Below are positions 28,268 to 37,685 of a stretch of DNA of 64,000 nucleotides, one piece after another. The DNA comes from Actinomycetospora sp. NBRC 106375 (GTDB lineage: Bacteria; Actinomycetota; Actinomycetes; Mycobacteriales; Pseudonocardiaceae): NCBI RefSeq assembly GCF_030269665.1, contig NZ_BSTS01000003.1, forward strand, positions 62,001 to 126,000, written 5' to 3'. The translations under genes and the position numbers were made by a program. A model generated the notes under the pieces. It did not search any database and was not told where the DNA came from. It saw only the letters and a program-made list of their open reading frames with translations. How positions within the stretch are numbered: the first letter of the stretch is position 1; every line of letters starts with the position of its first letter.

Positions 28268-30271
28268 GTGAGCACGTTCGACGACCTCGACGCCTTCGTC
28301 GCCGCCCGCCGTTGCGCCGGGCTCGCGCTGTCCCCGGAAGGGACGCGCCTCGTCACGACTGTCTCGGAGCTCTCCGCGGACGGCAAGTCCTCCGGCACCT
28401 CGCTGTGGGAGATCGACCCCGGTGGCAAGCAGGCGCCGCGGCGGCTGACTCGCTCGTCGGCGGGGGAGTCGTCCGCGGCCTTCACCCCCGCCGGCGACCT
28501 CCTGTTCACCTCGCGGCGCCCCGACACCACGGCCGAGAAGCCCGCCGAGGACACGGCGGCCCTGTGGCTCCTGCCCGCCGGCGGGGGCGAGGCGCGCCCG
28601 GTCGCCGAGCGGCCCGGCGGGGTCAGCGGGTTCGCGGTCGCGCGCGACGCGGGCACGCTGGCGCTCGTCACCCCGAAGCCGGTCGAGGGCGACGCGGCCG
28701 AGCAGAAGGAGGCCCGCGAGTCGGCGGGGGTGTCGGCGCGGCTGCACACCGAGTTCCCGGTCCGCTTCTGGGACCACGACCTGGGCCCGGGCCGCGCCCA
28801 CCTGCAGCGGTGCGCCCCGCCCGACCCCGACGACCCGGACGCGACCTACGGCGAGCCCGAGCACGTCGCGCCCCACGCCGGCGAGCGGTTCGGGGGCAGC
28901 GCGATCAGCCCCGACGGGCGCACGGTCGCCGTCGTCGCCGACGTCCCCGACCCCGACGACCCGGCCTCCTGGCGGCGCCGGCTCACGCTCCACGGCCCCG
29001 ACGGGACGACGGCGGTCGGTGACGAACCGGGCGCCGACCACGAGTCCCCGGTGATCACACCGGACGGGCGCTGGCTGCTGTGGGTCCGCGAGCGCCACCC
29101 GCGGCCCGGGCGGGGCATGGCGCACACGCTGCGGGCGCGGTCGCTGGACGACGGCCACGAGGTCGACGTGCTGCCCGAGGGCGCCCGCCAGGTCCGCGGG
29201 ATCACCGCCGCGCCCACCGGCGACGCCGTCCACGTCGTCGTCGACGAGGCCGGGCACGGGCCGGTGCTGCGGGTGTCGATCACCGACGGCACCGTGACCC
29301 GCCTGACCCGCAGCGGGACCTACACCGACGTCGTGGCCGCGGCCGACGGCACGGCGCTCTACGCGCTGCGGGCCGCGGTGGACGCGCCGCCGACGCCGGT
29401 GCGTCTCGACCCCGAGGCGCCCGACCAGGAGCCGGCCCCGCTGCGGGGCGTCACCGAGATCGACCCGCTGCCGGGCGCGCTGACCGAGGTGCACGCCACC
29501 GCCGCCGACGGCACGCCGCTGCGCGCCTGGCTCGTCCTGCCCGGCGGGGCGTCGGCGTCGTCACCCGCACCGCTCGTGCTCTGGATCCACGGCGGGCCCC
29601 TGTCCAGCTGGAACGCCTGGTCGTGGCGCTGGAACCCGTGGCTCATGGCCGCCCGCGGTTGGGCGGTCCTGCTGCCCGACCCGCGGCTGTCCACGGGCTA
29701 CGGGCAGGAGTTCCTCGACCCGGCCACCGGGGCGTGGGGGGAGCTGCCCTACACCGACCTCATGACGGTCACCGACGCGACGACCGCCCGCGACGACATC
29801 GACGCGACGAAGGTCGCGGCGATGGGCGGCTCGTTCGGCGGCTACATGGCCAACTGGGTCGCCGGGCACACCGACCGCTTCGCCGCGATCGTGACCCACG
29901 CCAGCATCTGGCACCTCGACGGCTTCGTCGGCACCACGGACGCGTCGTTCCACTGGCGGCGCGAGTGGGGCGACCCGCTCGACGACCGCGAGCGCTACGA
30001 CGCCCACTCGCCGCACCGCCACGTGCGCGCCATCCGCACACCGATGCTGGTGATCCACGGCGACAAGGACTACCGCGTCCCGATCTCCGAGGGCCTGCGG
30101 CTCTGGTACGACCTGCAGCGCTGCGGAGTGACGTCCCAGTTCCTCTACTTCCCCGACGAGAACCACTGGGTGCTCGCCCCCGGTGACGCGAAGCTCTGGT
30201 ACCGCACGGTCTGGGCCTTCCTCGATCACCACGTCCTCGGTCAGGCCTACGAACGGCCCGCGCTCGTGTGA
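28268..30271 (+). CDS. S9-family prolyl oligopeptidase-like serine peptidase
   Basis: The 667-residue protein has a beta-propeller-like N-terminal part (repeated ALSPEG, VVTPDGR-type blades) and a C-terminal alpha/beta hydrolase domain. The latter carries LWIHGGPLSSWNAW, the nucleophile motif GGSFGGYM (Ser522), HGDKDYRVP with the likely Asp, and ENHWVL (His633). This is the acylaminoacyl-peptidase/dipeptidyl-peptidase arrangement. No signal peptide is visible, so it is probably cytosolic. The GTG at 28268 gives VSTFDDLDAFVAARR, a natural beginning; the frame is open far upstream, but that sequence is not protein-like. Confidence 0.88.
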   Translation: MSTFDDLDAFVAARRCAGLALSPEGTRLVTTVSELSADGKSSGTSLWEIDPGGKQAPRRLTRSSAGESSAAFTPAGDLLFTSRRPDTTAEKPAEDTAALWLLPAGGGEARPVAERPGGVSGFAVARDAGTLALVTPKPVEGDAAEQKEARESAGVSARLHTEFPVRFWDHDLGPGRAHLQRCAPPDPDDPDATYGEPEHVAPHAGERFGGSAISPDGRTVAVVADVPDPDDPASWRRRLTLHGPDGTTAVGDEPGADHESPVITPDGRWLLWVRERHPRPGRGMAHTLRARSLDDGHEVDVLPEGARQVRGITAAPTGDAVHVVVDEAGHGPVLRVSITDGTVTRLTRSGTYTDVVAAADGTALYALRAAVDAPPTPVRLDPEAPDQEPAPLRGVTEIDPLPGALTEVHATAADGTPLRAWLVLPGGASASSPAPLVLWIHGGPLSSWNAWSWRWNPWLMAARGWAVLLPDPRLSTGYGQEFLDPATGAWGELPYTDLMTVTDATTARDDIDATKVAAMGGSFGGYMANWVAGHTDRFAAIVTHASIWHLDGFVGTTDASFHWRREWGDPLDDRERYDAHSPHRHVRAIRTPMLVIHGDKDYRVPISEGLRLWYDLQRCGVTSQFLYFPDENHWVLAPGDAKLWYRTVWAFLDHHVLGQAYERPALV

Positions 30272-30350
30272 CGCGCGGGAGGGGGGACACGGGTCGGCGG
30301 GCGGGCGACCGGACTGGGTGTTCCGGCCCCGGACGTGGCAGGCTGATGGA

Positions 30351-31184
30351 GTGCTCCGTACCGCCGGTGCGCGGCTGCTCGACGACCGGGACCGGTCCAA
30401 GGTGCGGAGCGCCCTCGACGCCGACCCCGTCGCCACGTGCATGGTCGCGTCGCGGGTCGAGACGGTCGGGGTCGAGCCCTGGCGCCTCGGCGGTGAGCTG
30501 TGGGGCGTGGGCGGACGTCTCGACGGTCTGTGCTTCTCCGGGGCCAATCTCGTGCCCCTGCGCGGCGACCGGGCGGAGGTGCGCCAGTTCGCCGAGCGGG
30601 CCCGCCGCCAGCGCCGCGCGTGCTCGTCGCTGGTCGGTCGGCGCGAGCTCGTGCTCCCGCTGTGGGAGGAGCTGCGGGAGCACTGGGACACCGCGCGGGA
30701 GGTCCGTCCCGACCAGCCGCTGATGGCCACGGCAGGTGCGCCGCTGGTCACCCCGGACCCGGCGGTGCGCCAGACCCGGCCCGACGAGCTCGAGCGCTAC
30801 CTGCCGGCGGCGATCGCGATGTTCCTCGAGGAGGTCGGCGTCGACCCGCGCCTCGGCGACGGCGGCGCCGGCTACCGGGCCCGCGTCGCCGAGCTGATCG
30901 GCGCCGGGCGCGCGTTCGTGCGCTTCGAGCAGGGCGAGGTCGTGTTCAAGGCCGAGATCGGCGCGCTCTCCTCGCGGGTCGGCCAGATCCAGGGCGTGTG
31001 GGTGCACCCCGAGTGGCGCGGCCGGGGCCTCGGCCAGTCCGGCACCGCCGCGGTCGTCGCGCACCTCGTGCGGGCCCGGCGCGTCGCGAGCCTCTACGTC
31101 AACGCGTTCAACACCCCGGCCCGCCGCGCCTACGAGCGCATCGGGTTCGAGCAGGTCGGGGCGTTCGCGACGGTGCTGTTCTAG
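30351..31184 (+). CDS. GNAT acetyltransferase with DUF4081 N-terminal domain
   Basis: The 277-residue protein has an N-terminal DUF4081-like domain (LDADPVATCMVASRVE...GVGGRLDGLCFSGANLVPL) and a C-terminal GNAT domain. The acetyl-CoA loop is GVWVHPEWRGRGLGQSG, followed by LYVNAFNTPARRAYERIGF. It corresponds in position and layout to the GNAT gene next to gcpE in M. tuberculosis (Rv2867c, from memory). The GTG at 30351 yields VLRTAGARLLDDRDR. The substrate is unknown. It overlaps the next gene by one base. Confidence 0.87.
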   Translation: MLRTAGARLLDDRDRSKVRSALDADPVATCMVASRVETVGVEPWRLGGELWGVGGRLDGLCFSGANLVPLRGDRAEVRQFAERARRQRRACSSLVGRRELVLPLWEELREHWDTAREVRPDQPLMATAGAPLVTPDPAVRQTRPDELERYLPAAIAMFLEEVGVDPRLGDGGAGYRARVAELIGAGRAFVRFEQGEVVFKAEIGALSSRVGQIQGVWVHPEWRGRGLGQSGTAAVVAHLVRARRVASLYVNAFNTPARRAYERIGFEQVGAFATVLF

Positions 31185-31552
31185 TGACCACCACGGCACC
31201 GCCCACCCGGCGGGCGGGCTGGATCGTCCTCGACGCCGTCGCGGTCGTCGCCTTCGCCGCGCTCGGCCGGGCCAGCCACGCCGAGGACCTCGCCGGCACC
31301 CTGCTCACCGCCGCGCCCTTCGTCGCCGGCGCCGCGGTCGGGACGCTGGCGGGGCGCACGTGGCGCGACCCGCTCGCCTGGGGCTCGGGCCTCGTGGTCT
31401 GGGCGGGTGCGGTCGTCGTCGGCCTGCCCCTGCGCGCGGCGTTCACCGGCCGGCTGCCGGTGTCCTTCGCGATCGTGGCGACCGTCTCGCTCGGGGTGCT
31501 GCTCCTCGGGTGGCGGGCGATCGCACGCGTCGTGCGTTCACGCCGGGCCTGA
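31184..31552 (+). CDS. DUF3054 membrane protein
   Basis: This 122-residue protein has four hydrophobic segments, starting with WIVLDAVAVVAFAALGRASH, followed by LLTAAPFVAGAAVGTLAG, LAWGSGLVVWAGAVVVGLPL and FAIVATVSLGVLLLGWRAI. The pattern (D...GRxSH early, WRxP, LPLR) fits DUF3054, an actinobacterial and archaeal family of unknown function. Its GTG start shares its G with the TAG stop of the GNAT gene, so it is translationally coupled. Confidence 0.8.
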   Translation: MTTTAPPTRRAGWIVLDAVAVVAFAALGRASHAEDLAGTLLTAAPFVAGAAVGTLAGRTWRDPLAWGSGLVVWAGAVVVGLPLRAAFTGRLPVSFAIVATVSLGVLLLGWRAIARVVRSRRA

Positions 31553-31638
31553 TCCGTAGGACGCGGCCCGGACGGGGAACCCTCCGCGGCCTCGGCGTCG
31601 TGTCCCCCGATGTCGGTGGGTGGTGGCACGATCCCGGC

Positions 31639-32346
31639 ATGGACTTCCGTGACCTCGCAACATTGGGTGCCGAACCGACGCCCCGGCATCTCGGTCAGTT
31701 CATCGTCCAGTATCTCGAGTCCCATGGCCCGAGCAAGCGTGGCGATTTCATCAATGCCGCGGAGACCGAGTGGCGCGCCGTGAGTGGCCGACGCCTCTCC
31801 GTCAATCTGACCTCAGCGGTGAAGAAAGCGCTCTCGGATCTGACGAAGCAAGACATCGTCAGGCCGAGCGGCGTTCACGGCATCTGGGTGCTGACGCGTG
31901 ACCAGCACGAGACGGGTGCCGATGATCGGGACATGGAGCTGCCCGGCGGTGACGGAAGCGACGCACCGCAGGCGGACTGCGGCGATCCGGGCTCGCTGAC
32001 TGTCGTCGTGGAGAAGGAGCTCGGAGTCGGCTCTCATCTCGTCTACTCGTTCTATCTCGACACCTACCGAGTGGCTGCGGAGGCGAAGAGTGAGAATCGT
32101 TGGCCTATCAAGATCGGGATGACCACCGGGCAGCTCGACAAGCGAATGGAGACTCACCGGACTGCGCTCCCCGAGGTTCCTCGCATTCCACTCGTGATCA
32201 GGCACGAGAACGCGGCGCTGCTCGAGCGTGTGGTGTACGGCGCGTTGATGCTCCGGGGCAGAGGACTCGACGGCGTCGTCGGTAGCGAATGGTTCCTGAC
32301 CACTCCGGAGGAGATCGAGGAGATCTATCGGTCGGTCGCAGGCTGA
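31639..32346 (+). CDS. Winged-helix/GIY-YIG (T5orf172-like) protein, probably acquired
   Basis: The N-terminal ~85 residues of this 235-residue protein look like a winged-helix unit: PSKRGDFINAAETEW, SVNLTSAVKKALSDLTKQDIV, then GIWVL. The C-terminal part resembles the T5orf172/GIY-YIG nuclease group: YSFYLDTYR, WPIKIGMTTGQLDKRMETHR, AALLERVVYGALMLRGR, GSEWFLTTPEEIE. The Gly-Met-Thr and Arg plus a distal Glu fit a GIY-YIG core. Codons ending in A or T are visibly commoner than in neighbours (aat, tat, cga, gat), suggesting transfer. It interrupts the conserved GNAT-DUF3054-map block. Function is unknown; DNA cleavage or a defence role is possible. Confidence 0.7.
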   Translation: MDFRDLATLGAEPTPRHLGQFIVQYLESHGPSKRGDFINAAETEWRAVSGRRLSVNLTSAVKKALSDLTKQDIVRPSGVHGIWVLTRDQHETGADDRDMELPGGDGSDAPQADCGDPGSLTVVVEKELGVGSHLVYSFYLDTYRVAAEAKSENRWPIKIGMTTGQLDKRMETHRTALPEVPRIPLVIRHENAALLERVVYGALMLRGRGLDGVVGSEWFLTTPEEIEEIYRSVAG

Positions 32347-32438
32347 GGACTCGACGCAGCTGATACCGCCCCGGGGTCTGTGATGTGATCGCCTCCCGGA
32401 CCCGCCCCGGCTCGGCAGGGGCGCCTACGCTGGGCTGC

Positions 32439-33296
32439 ATGCCGGTCCGCGCTCCGCTGCGGCCGGGGCAGCAGACGCCGCTGCGCCCGGTCCCTGCCCA
32501 GATCCCCCGCCCCGAGTACGTCGGCAAGCCGGCGCCCACCCGCAGCACCGACCCGTGGGTGCAGCCGCCCGAGATCATCGAAGCGATGCGAGTGGCCGGG
32601 AAGGTCGGCGCGCGGGCGCTGCAGGTCGGCGGCGACGCGGTGAAGCCCGGCGTCACCACCGACGAGGTCGACCGCGCGGTGCACGAGTTCCTCGTCGACC
32701 AGGGTGCCTACCCCTCGACGCTGGAGTACCGCGGCTTCCCGAAGTCGTGCTGCGTCTCGCTGAACGAGGTCATCTGCCACGGCATCCCGGACTCGACCGT
32801 GATCGAGGACGGCGACATCGTGAACATCGACGTCACCGCCTTCATCGGCGGTGTCCACGGCGACACCAACGCCACGTTCCTCGCCGGTGACGTCGACGAG
32901 GAGGACCGCCTGCTCGTCGAGCGCACCCACGAGGCGACCATGCGGGCGATCCGGGCGGTGAAGCCCGGCCGTGAGCTCAACGTCGTCGGCCGCGTCATCG
33001 AGTCCTACGCCAACCGCTTCGGCTACGGCGTCGTCCGCGACTTCACCGGGCACGGGATCGGGCGCGCGTTCCACTCCGGGCTCGTCGTCGTGCACTACGA
33101 CGACCCCGCGCGCCAGGAGATGCTCGAGCCCGGGATGACGTTCACGATCGAGCCGATGATCACCCGCGGCGCGATCGACTACGACGTCTGGGACGACGGG
33201 TGGACGGTGACGACCAAGGACAAGTCGCACACCGCCCAGTTCGAGCACACGATCCTCGTCACCGACACCGGCAGCGAGATCCTCACGCTCCCGTGA
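32439..33296 (+). CDS. map: Methionine aminopeptidase, type I
   Basis: MetAP removes the initiator Met from nascent proteins. The 285-residue protein has the ~40-residue N-terminal extension typical of mycobacterial MapB ([22 protein letters not shown]), including a proline-rich linker. The catalytic core has all metal ligands: [17 protein letters not shown] (two Asp), [11 protein letters not shown] (His), FTIEPM (Glu) and [10 protein letters not shown] (Glu). The ATG at 32439 gives the normal [11 protein letters not shown] start. Confidence 0.95.
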   Translation: MPVRAPLRPGQQTPLRPVPAQIPRPEYVGKPAPTRSTDPWVQPPEIIEAMRVAGKVGARALQVGGDAVKPGVTTDEVDRAVHEFLVDQGAYPSTLEYRGFPKSCCVSLNEVICHGIPDSTVIEDGDIVNIDVTAFIGGVHGDTNATFLAGDVDEEDRLLVERTHEATMRAIRAVKPGRELNVVGRVIESYANRFGYGVVRDFTGHGIGRAFHSGLVVVHYDDPARQEMLEPGMTFTIEPMITRGAIDYDVWDDGWTVTTKDKSHTAQFEHTILVTDTGSEILTLP

Positions 33297-33327
33297 GACG
33301 CGCCCGGCGGTGCGAGCGATGCGGCTT

Positions 33328-33348
33328 TCCTGGCGTCACACGCCAGGA
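33328..33348 (+). terminator. Hairpin downstream of map
   Basis: A 9-bp stem TCCTGGCGT/ACGCCAGGA with a CAC loop lies 31 bases after the map stop. No U-run follows. It is the only structure I see in the 93-base gap and is a plausible terminator. Confidence 0.5.
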
Positions 33349-33389
33349 TCGCCACATGCTCGCGACGACGACACGCCGATGACGCGCCC

Positions 33390-34400
33390 ATGACGCGGCC
33401 GCACGTGCTCGCCTCGGCGGCGGTGTCGATCGATGGTTTCCTCGACGACGCCTCCCCGCAGCGGCTCGTGCTCTCGGGTCCCGCCGACCTCGACCGTGTC
33501 GACGCCGAGCGGGCCGGGGTCGACGCGATCCTCGTCGGCGCCGGCACGGTGCGCGCCGACGACCCGCGCCTGCTCGTCCGCTCGCCCGACCGGCGCGCCG
33601 ATCGCGTCGACCGGGGCCTCGGGCCCTCGCCCCTGCGGGTGGTGCTCTCCGCGTCACCCGTCGACCCCGGGGCCCGCGTCCTCACCGAGGGCCGCGATCT
33701 CGCTGACACCGTCGTGCTCGCCGGCGACCCGCACCACGTGCTCGACGAGCTCGCCGCCCACGGCGTCCTGCGGCTCATGGTCGAGGGCGGCGCCGACGTG
33801 CACCGGGAGTTCCTCGCCGCCGGTGCCGTCGACGAGCTCCAGCTGGTGGTGGCCCCTCGGCTCGTCGGCGACGGCCCACGCTTCACCGGGGCACCGACCG
33901 TGGCGCACCTCGTCGAGACCCGCCCCGTTGGGCAGGACGTGCTGCTGCGCTACCGCTTCGGCGACACCGACGCCCGCTGGCTCGCCGAGGCGTGCACGCT
34001 CGCGGAGCGCTGCCCGCCGTCGGCGTCGGCGTTCTCGGTGGGCTGCGTCGTCGTCGCCGCCGACGGCACCGTGCTGGCGACGGGCCACAGCCGCCGCGAC
34101 GACGTCCTCGACCACGCCGAGGAGGTCGCGCTGCGGGACGTCGACCGCCACGACCCGCGCCTGCCCGGCGCCACGATCTACACGTCGCTGGAGCCCTGCG
34201 GGCAGCGCGCCTCGCGCCCGGTCACCTGCGCCCAGCACATCCTCGACGCGGGCATCGGCCGGGTGGTCATGGCGTGGCGGGAGCCGCCGTTGTTCGTCGG
34301 GACGCCGTCGGGCGCGGCGCGGCTGGCGGGGGCCGGCGTCGAGGTCGTCGAGTGCCCGGCGTTCGAGGCCCTCGCCCGCCGGCCCAACCGGCATCGCTGA
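33390..34400 (+). CDS. RibD-like protein with reductase and deaminase domains in reversed order
   Basis: Residues ~1-195 form a RibD/dihydrofolate-reductase-like domain: SAAVSIDGFLDD, LVGAGTVRADDPRL, RLMVEGGADVHREFL, DELQLVVAPRLVGDG. Residues ~200-325 form a cytidine/riboflavin-type deaminase with zinc motif DHAEEVAL and SLEPCGQRASRPVTCAQHI. Ordinary RibD has the deaminase first. Together they would carry out both steps of pyrimidine processing in riboflavin synthesis, but no other rib genes are near, so it may serve another pathway such as a deazaflavin or antibiotic precursor. The usual PCxxxxxxPxC spacing is kept. ATG 33390 is the only sensible start. Confidence 0.82.
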   Translation: MTRPHVLASAAVSIDGFLDDASPQRLVLSGPADLDRVDAERAGVDAILVGAGTVRADDPRLLVRSPDRRADRVDRGLGPSPLRVVLSASPVDPGARVLTEGRDLADTVVLAGDPHHVLDELAAHGVLRLMVEGGADVHREFLAAGAVDELQLVVAPRLVGDGPRFTGAPTVAHLVETRPVGQDVLLRYRFGDTDARWLAEACTLAERCPPSASAFSVGCVVVAADGTVLATGHSRRDDVLDHAEEVALRDVDRHDPRLPGATIYTSLEPCGQRASRPVTCAQHILDAGIGRVVMAWREPPLFVGTPSGAARLAGAGVEVVECPAFEALARRPNRHR

Positions 34401-34434
34401 GCCCGACAGGACGATCACCGCGCGGTCGGTCATC

Positions 34435-34965
34435 GTGGGGGCCGTGCGCTCGCTGCCGATCCTGCTGCCCGCCGCGGTGATCCGTGCCCGCGCCTGCCCG
34501 CTCGCGTCCATCCGGCAGATCCGGACGTGGCGCCTGCGCTTCGTCGAGCACGACGCCCCGGACGTCGCCCGGCCCGCGGGCTGGTCCGACGTGGTCGACG
34601 CCCACGCCGCACCTCGCCCCGGCCCCGACGGGCCCACCGACCTCACCGGCGACGGCTTCCGTGCCGTGTGGGACGCCCCGCGCCGCGTCGAGGGGCCCGT
34701 GCGGCTGCGCGGCGACCTCGTCGTCGACCCGCTCGACGGCCACCCCACGACGGGCCGCATCCACCGGGTCCGCCTGCTCACCGAGACGGTCCGGGAGGAC
34801 GCGGCGGGCGAGCGGGTCGTCGCCCTGACGGCCCGCGACCTCTCCGCGGTCCCGAAGGTCGTCGACGACGGGTCGCCCGGTGAGCACGAGCGGGGGACGA
34901 CGGCCCTCGACGTCCGCACCCGCGACCGGGGCGTCCTGCTGGACCTCGAGCTCGGGGTCACCTGA
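34435..34965 (+). CDS. Hypothetical protein
   Basis: This 176-residue protein is mainly polar and beta-rich after a short hydrophobic stretch near the N-terminus (SLPILLPAAVIRARAC). Segments such as VRLRGDLVVDPLDGH and RVRLLTETV...VALTARDL suggest a small beta-barrel. I do not recognise the family. The frame is open upstream as a shadow of the preceding gene. GTG 34435 gives a compact start and GTG 34444 is possible; neither has a good ribosome site. Confidence 0.6.
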   Translation: MGAVRSLPILLPAAVIRARACPLASIRQIRTWRLRFVEHDAPDVARPAGWSDVVDAHAAPRPGPDGPTDLTGDGFRAVWDAPRRVEGPVRLRGDLVVDPLDGHPTTGRIHRVRLLTETVREDAAGERVVALTARDLSAVPKVVDDGSPGEHERGTTALDVRTRDRGVLLDLELGVT

Positions 34966-35008
34966 ATCACCCGTGCACCCCGCGGCGCGGCGTGCGAGAT
35001 TGCCGGGC

Positions 35009-35584
35009 ATGGCGAAGGTCTACGAGCGCATCGAGCCGCGCCTGGCCCGGTGGATCGGCGAGCAGCCGGTGTTCTTCGTCGGCACCGCCCCACTGGCCGG
35101 CGACGGGCTGGTCAATGTCTCGCCCAAGGGGCTGCGGGGGACGTTCGGGGTACTCGACGACCACACGTTCGCCTACGTCGACATGACCGCCAGCGGCATC
35201 GAGACCACGGCCCACCTGCGCGAGAACGGGCGCATCTGCGTCATGTTCTGCTCCTTCGACGGCACGCCGAACGTCGTGCGCCTGCACGGGCACGGCCGCG
35301 TCGTCACCCACGGGGAGCCCGGGTTCGACGCGGCGCTGGAGCCGTTCGCGATGGGTCTCGCGTCGCGACGCACCGAAGCGCGCGGCGTCGTCACCGTCGA
35401 CGTCTCCCGCGTCGCCGACGCCTGCGGGTACGCCGTGCCGCGCATGACCCTGGACAGCGACCGCGAGCTGCTCGACTCCTGGGCCGAGCGTCGCAGCCCG
35501 GAGTGGCTGCGGAACTACCGCGGCGAGAAGAACGAGTACTCCCTCGACGGCCTGCCCGGTCTCGCCGGACTCCCCGACTGGTGA
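35009..35584 (+). CDS. Pyridoxamine 5'-phosphate oxidase-family flavin-binding protein
   Basis: The 191-residue protein has a split-barrel FMN-binding fold: [57 protein letters not shown], and RLHGHGRVV. This group is annotated as PPOX-like and includes FMN- or F420-dependent reductases of unknown substrate; it lacks the features of true PdxH. The ATG at 35009 is preceded by TTGCCGGGC. Its stop overlaps the cobQ start (GTGA), though no role in cobalamin synthesis is evident. Confidence 0.83.
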   Translation: MAKVYERIEPRLARWIGEQPVFFVGTAPLAGDGLVNVSPKGLRGTFGVLDDHTFAYVDMTASGIETTAHLRENGRICVMFCSFDGTPNVVRLHGHGRVVTHGEPGFDAALEPFAMGLASRRTEARGVVTVDVSRVADACGYAVPRMTLDSDRELLDSWAERRSPEWLRNYRGEKNEYSLDGLPGLAGLPDW

Positions 35585-37101
35585 GGGGTTCTCTGCTCGT
35601 CGCCGGGACGACGTCCGACGCGGGCAAGAGCGTCCTCGTCGCCGGCCTCTGCCGGTGGCTGCACCGCCGCGGCGTCGACGTGGCGCCGTTCAAGGCGCAG
35701 AACATGTCGAACAACAGCGTGGTGTGCGCCGACGGCGGGGAGATCGGGCGCGCGCAGGCGCTGCAGGCCGCGGCCTGCGGGCTCGCGCCCAGCGTCCGGT
35801 TCAACCCGGTCCTGCTCAAGCCGGGCAGCGACCGCAGCGCGCAGGTCGTCGTGCGCGGGGTCGTCGACGGGACGGTGTCGGCGGCGAGCTACCGGGAGCG
35901 CAAGGCCGCGCTGCTCGAGGTCGTCACCGCGACCCTCGCCGACCTGCGCCGCGACCACGACGTCGTGATCTGCGAGGGCGCCGGGTCCCCGGCCGAGATC
36001 AACCTGCGCGCCACCGACATCGCCAACATGGGCCTCGCGCGCGCCGCCGACCTGCCGGTGATCGTGGTCGGCGACATCGACCGCGGCGGCGTGCTGGCGC
36101 ACCTGTTCGGCACGCTCGCGGTGCTCGAGCCCGCCGACCAGGCGCTGGTCGCGGGCTGGGTGGTCAACAAGTTCCGCGGCGACCCGGCGCTGCTCGCCCC
36201 CGGCCTCGACCAGTTGCGGGACCTCACCGGGCGCCCGACGCTCGGCGTGCTGCCGTGGAGCCCGGAGCTGTGGATCGACGCCGAGGACTCGCTCGGCCAC
36301 GTCGCCGACGGCGTCGTCGGACGGCCCGCGCCACCCGCCGGCCGGGACTGGCTGCGGGTCGCGGTCGTGCGCCTGCCGCGGGTGTCCAACGGCACCGACG
36401 TCGACGCCCTGAGCTCCGAGCCCGGGGTGGCCGTGCGCTGGGTCACCGAGCCCTCGCGCCTGGCCGACGCCGACCTCGTGGTCATGCCCGGCTCGAAGAC
36501 GACCGTCGCGGACCTCGCCTGGCTGCGCTCCACCGGCCTCGCCGACGCGGTGGCGGCGCACGCCCGCGAGGGCAAGCCCGTCCTCGGCGTCTGCGGCGGC
36601 TACCAGATGCTGGGCCGGCGCATCCACGACCCGCACGGCGTCGAGACCACGCCCGGCACCGTCGACGGGCTGGGCCTCCTCGACCTCGAGGTCACCTTCG
36701 ACGTCGCCAAGCACCTCGGCACCCCGGCGGGCGTCGCGCTCGGCGAGCCGGTCACGTTCTACGAGATCCACCACGGGCGGGAGCTGCGGTCCGGCGCCGC
36801 CGCCCCGCTGGTGACGCTCGCCGACGGCGCTCCCGAGGGCGTCGACGCCGGCCACGTGCTCGGCACCCACGCCCACGGGCTGCTCGAGAACGACGCCCTG
36901 CGCCGCCGTCTGCTCGCCCGCGTCGCCGCCGCGGCCGGGCGGGACTTCGCCCCGGCGCCGGACACGTCCTACGCGGTCGTGCGAGCCGCCCAGCTCGACC
37001 TGCTCGGCGACCTCGTCGCCGACCACCTCGACACCGCCGCCCTCGAGCAGCTGATCAGCGGGGGAGCCCCGCCCGGTCTGCGGGTCGTCCGGGCGGGCTA
37101 G
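35581..37101 (+). CDS. cobQ: Cobyric acid synthase
   Basis: CobQ amidates adenosylcobyrinate a,c-diamide at four side chains. The 506-residue protein has the N-terminal ATP-binding domain ([50 protein letters not shown]). The C-terminal class I glutamine amidotransferase has [13 protein letters not shown] (nucleophile Cys) and THAHGLLEN (His). GxPAEINLRxxDIxNMGxA is specific to CobQ rather than CobB. The GTG start overlaps the preceding stop. It is 11 kb away from the other cobalamin genes in the window. Confidence 0.95.
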   Translation: MRGSLLVAGTTSDAGKSVLVAGLCRWLHRRGVDVAPFKAQNMSNNSVVCADGGEIGRAQALQAAACGLAPSVRFNPVLLKPGSDRSAQVVVRGVVDGTVSAASYRERKAALLEVVTATLADLRRDHDVVICEGAGSPAEINLRATDIANMGLARAADLPVIVVGDIDRGGVLAHLFGTLAVLEPADQALVAGWVVNKFRGDPALLAPGLDQLRDLTGRPTLGVLPWSPELWIDAEDSLGHVADGVVGRPAPPAGRDWLRVAVVRLPRVSNGTDVDALSSEPGVAVRWVTEPSRLADADLVVMPGSKTTVADLAWLRSTGLADAVAAHAREGKPVLGVCGGYQMLGRRIHDPHGVETTPGTVDGLGLLDLEVTFDVAKHLGTPAGVALGEPVTFYEIHHGRELRSGAAAPLVTLADGAPEGVDAGHVLGTHAHGLLENDALRRRLLARVAAAAGRDFAPAPDTSYAVVRAAQLDLLGDLVADHLDTAALEQLISGGAPPGLRVVRAG

Positions 37102-37583
37102 GCCAACGGCTCGGTCGGGAGCCCGAGGGTCTCGGCGATCGTCGCGCAGGCGGCGCCGAGAGCGACCGTCCGCTCGGGGCCCAGCGGGTCGACGACGAGA
37201 CGCCGCACCGTCTCGACGTGTCCCGGCGCCGCCGCGGTGAGCGTCGCCCGGCCCTCCTCGGTGAGGGTGGCGACGGTGTAGCGCCGCCCGGTGCCCGGGC
37301 ACACGGTGCGCCGGATCCAGCCGCGCTGCTCGAGCCGGGTGACCGCGTGGGACGTGCGCGAGAGCGAGCCGTTCGCCATCTCGGCGAGCGCGGAGATCGG
37401 CAGCGTCTCCTCGGGGCTCACCGACAGCCGCGCCAGGATCATGTAGCCGAACAGGGTCAGGTCGGCGTCGCGCACCAGCTGGCTCTCCAACGCGCCGGGC
37501 AGCACGAGCAGCACCTTGCACAGCAGCACCCAGGCCGCGCGCTCGTCGTCGTCGAGCCAGCGGGTGTCGGCGGCGTCGGTCAC
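37098..37583 (-). CDS. MarR-family transcriptional regulator
   Basis: The 161-residue winged-helix protein has [30 protein letters not shown], the recognition helix [18 protein letters not shown] and the wing [12 protein letters not shown]. It is divergent from a small DUF6069 membrane protein and probably represses it through the inverted repeat at 37645-37666. The GTG at 37583 is the first start with a full N-terminal helix. Its end overlaps the cobQ end by four bases on opposite strands. Confidence 0.88.
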   Translation of the reverse strand: MTDAADTRWLDDDERAAWVLLCKVLLVLPGALESQLVRDADLTLFGYMILARLSVSPEETLPISALAEMANGSLSRTSHAVTRLEQRGWIRRTVCPGTGRRYTVATLTEEGRATLTAAAPGHVETVRRLVVDPLGPERTVALGAACATIAETLGLPTEPLA

Positions 37584-37644
37584 CCGCCCATCGTGCCACC
37601 AAATACTTGACGTGAACACGCAACCCGGAGGAGAGTCAAAGTCG

Positions 37645-37666
37645 TTGGGTTGAACACGCAACCCAA
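37645..37666. promoter_or_regulatory. Candidate MarR operator
   Basis: A perfect inverted repeat, TTGGGTTG-6-CAACCCAA, lies between the divergent regulator and membrane-protein genes. The sequence GAACACGCAACCC also occurs directly repeated about 38 bases upstream (37614-37626). A TTGACG at 37607-37612 could be a -35 box for the rightward gene. Confidence 0.55.
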
Positions 37667-37685
37667 GGCCCGGGAAGGCTCCGCC

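Noticed and set aside
27393-28749. Minus-strand genes opposite the 27.2-28.7 kb stretch
   Set aside because: The frames are Arg/Ser/Pro-rich without motifs and run antisense into the S9 peptidase gene.
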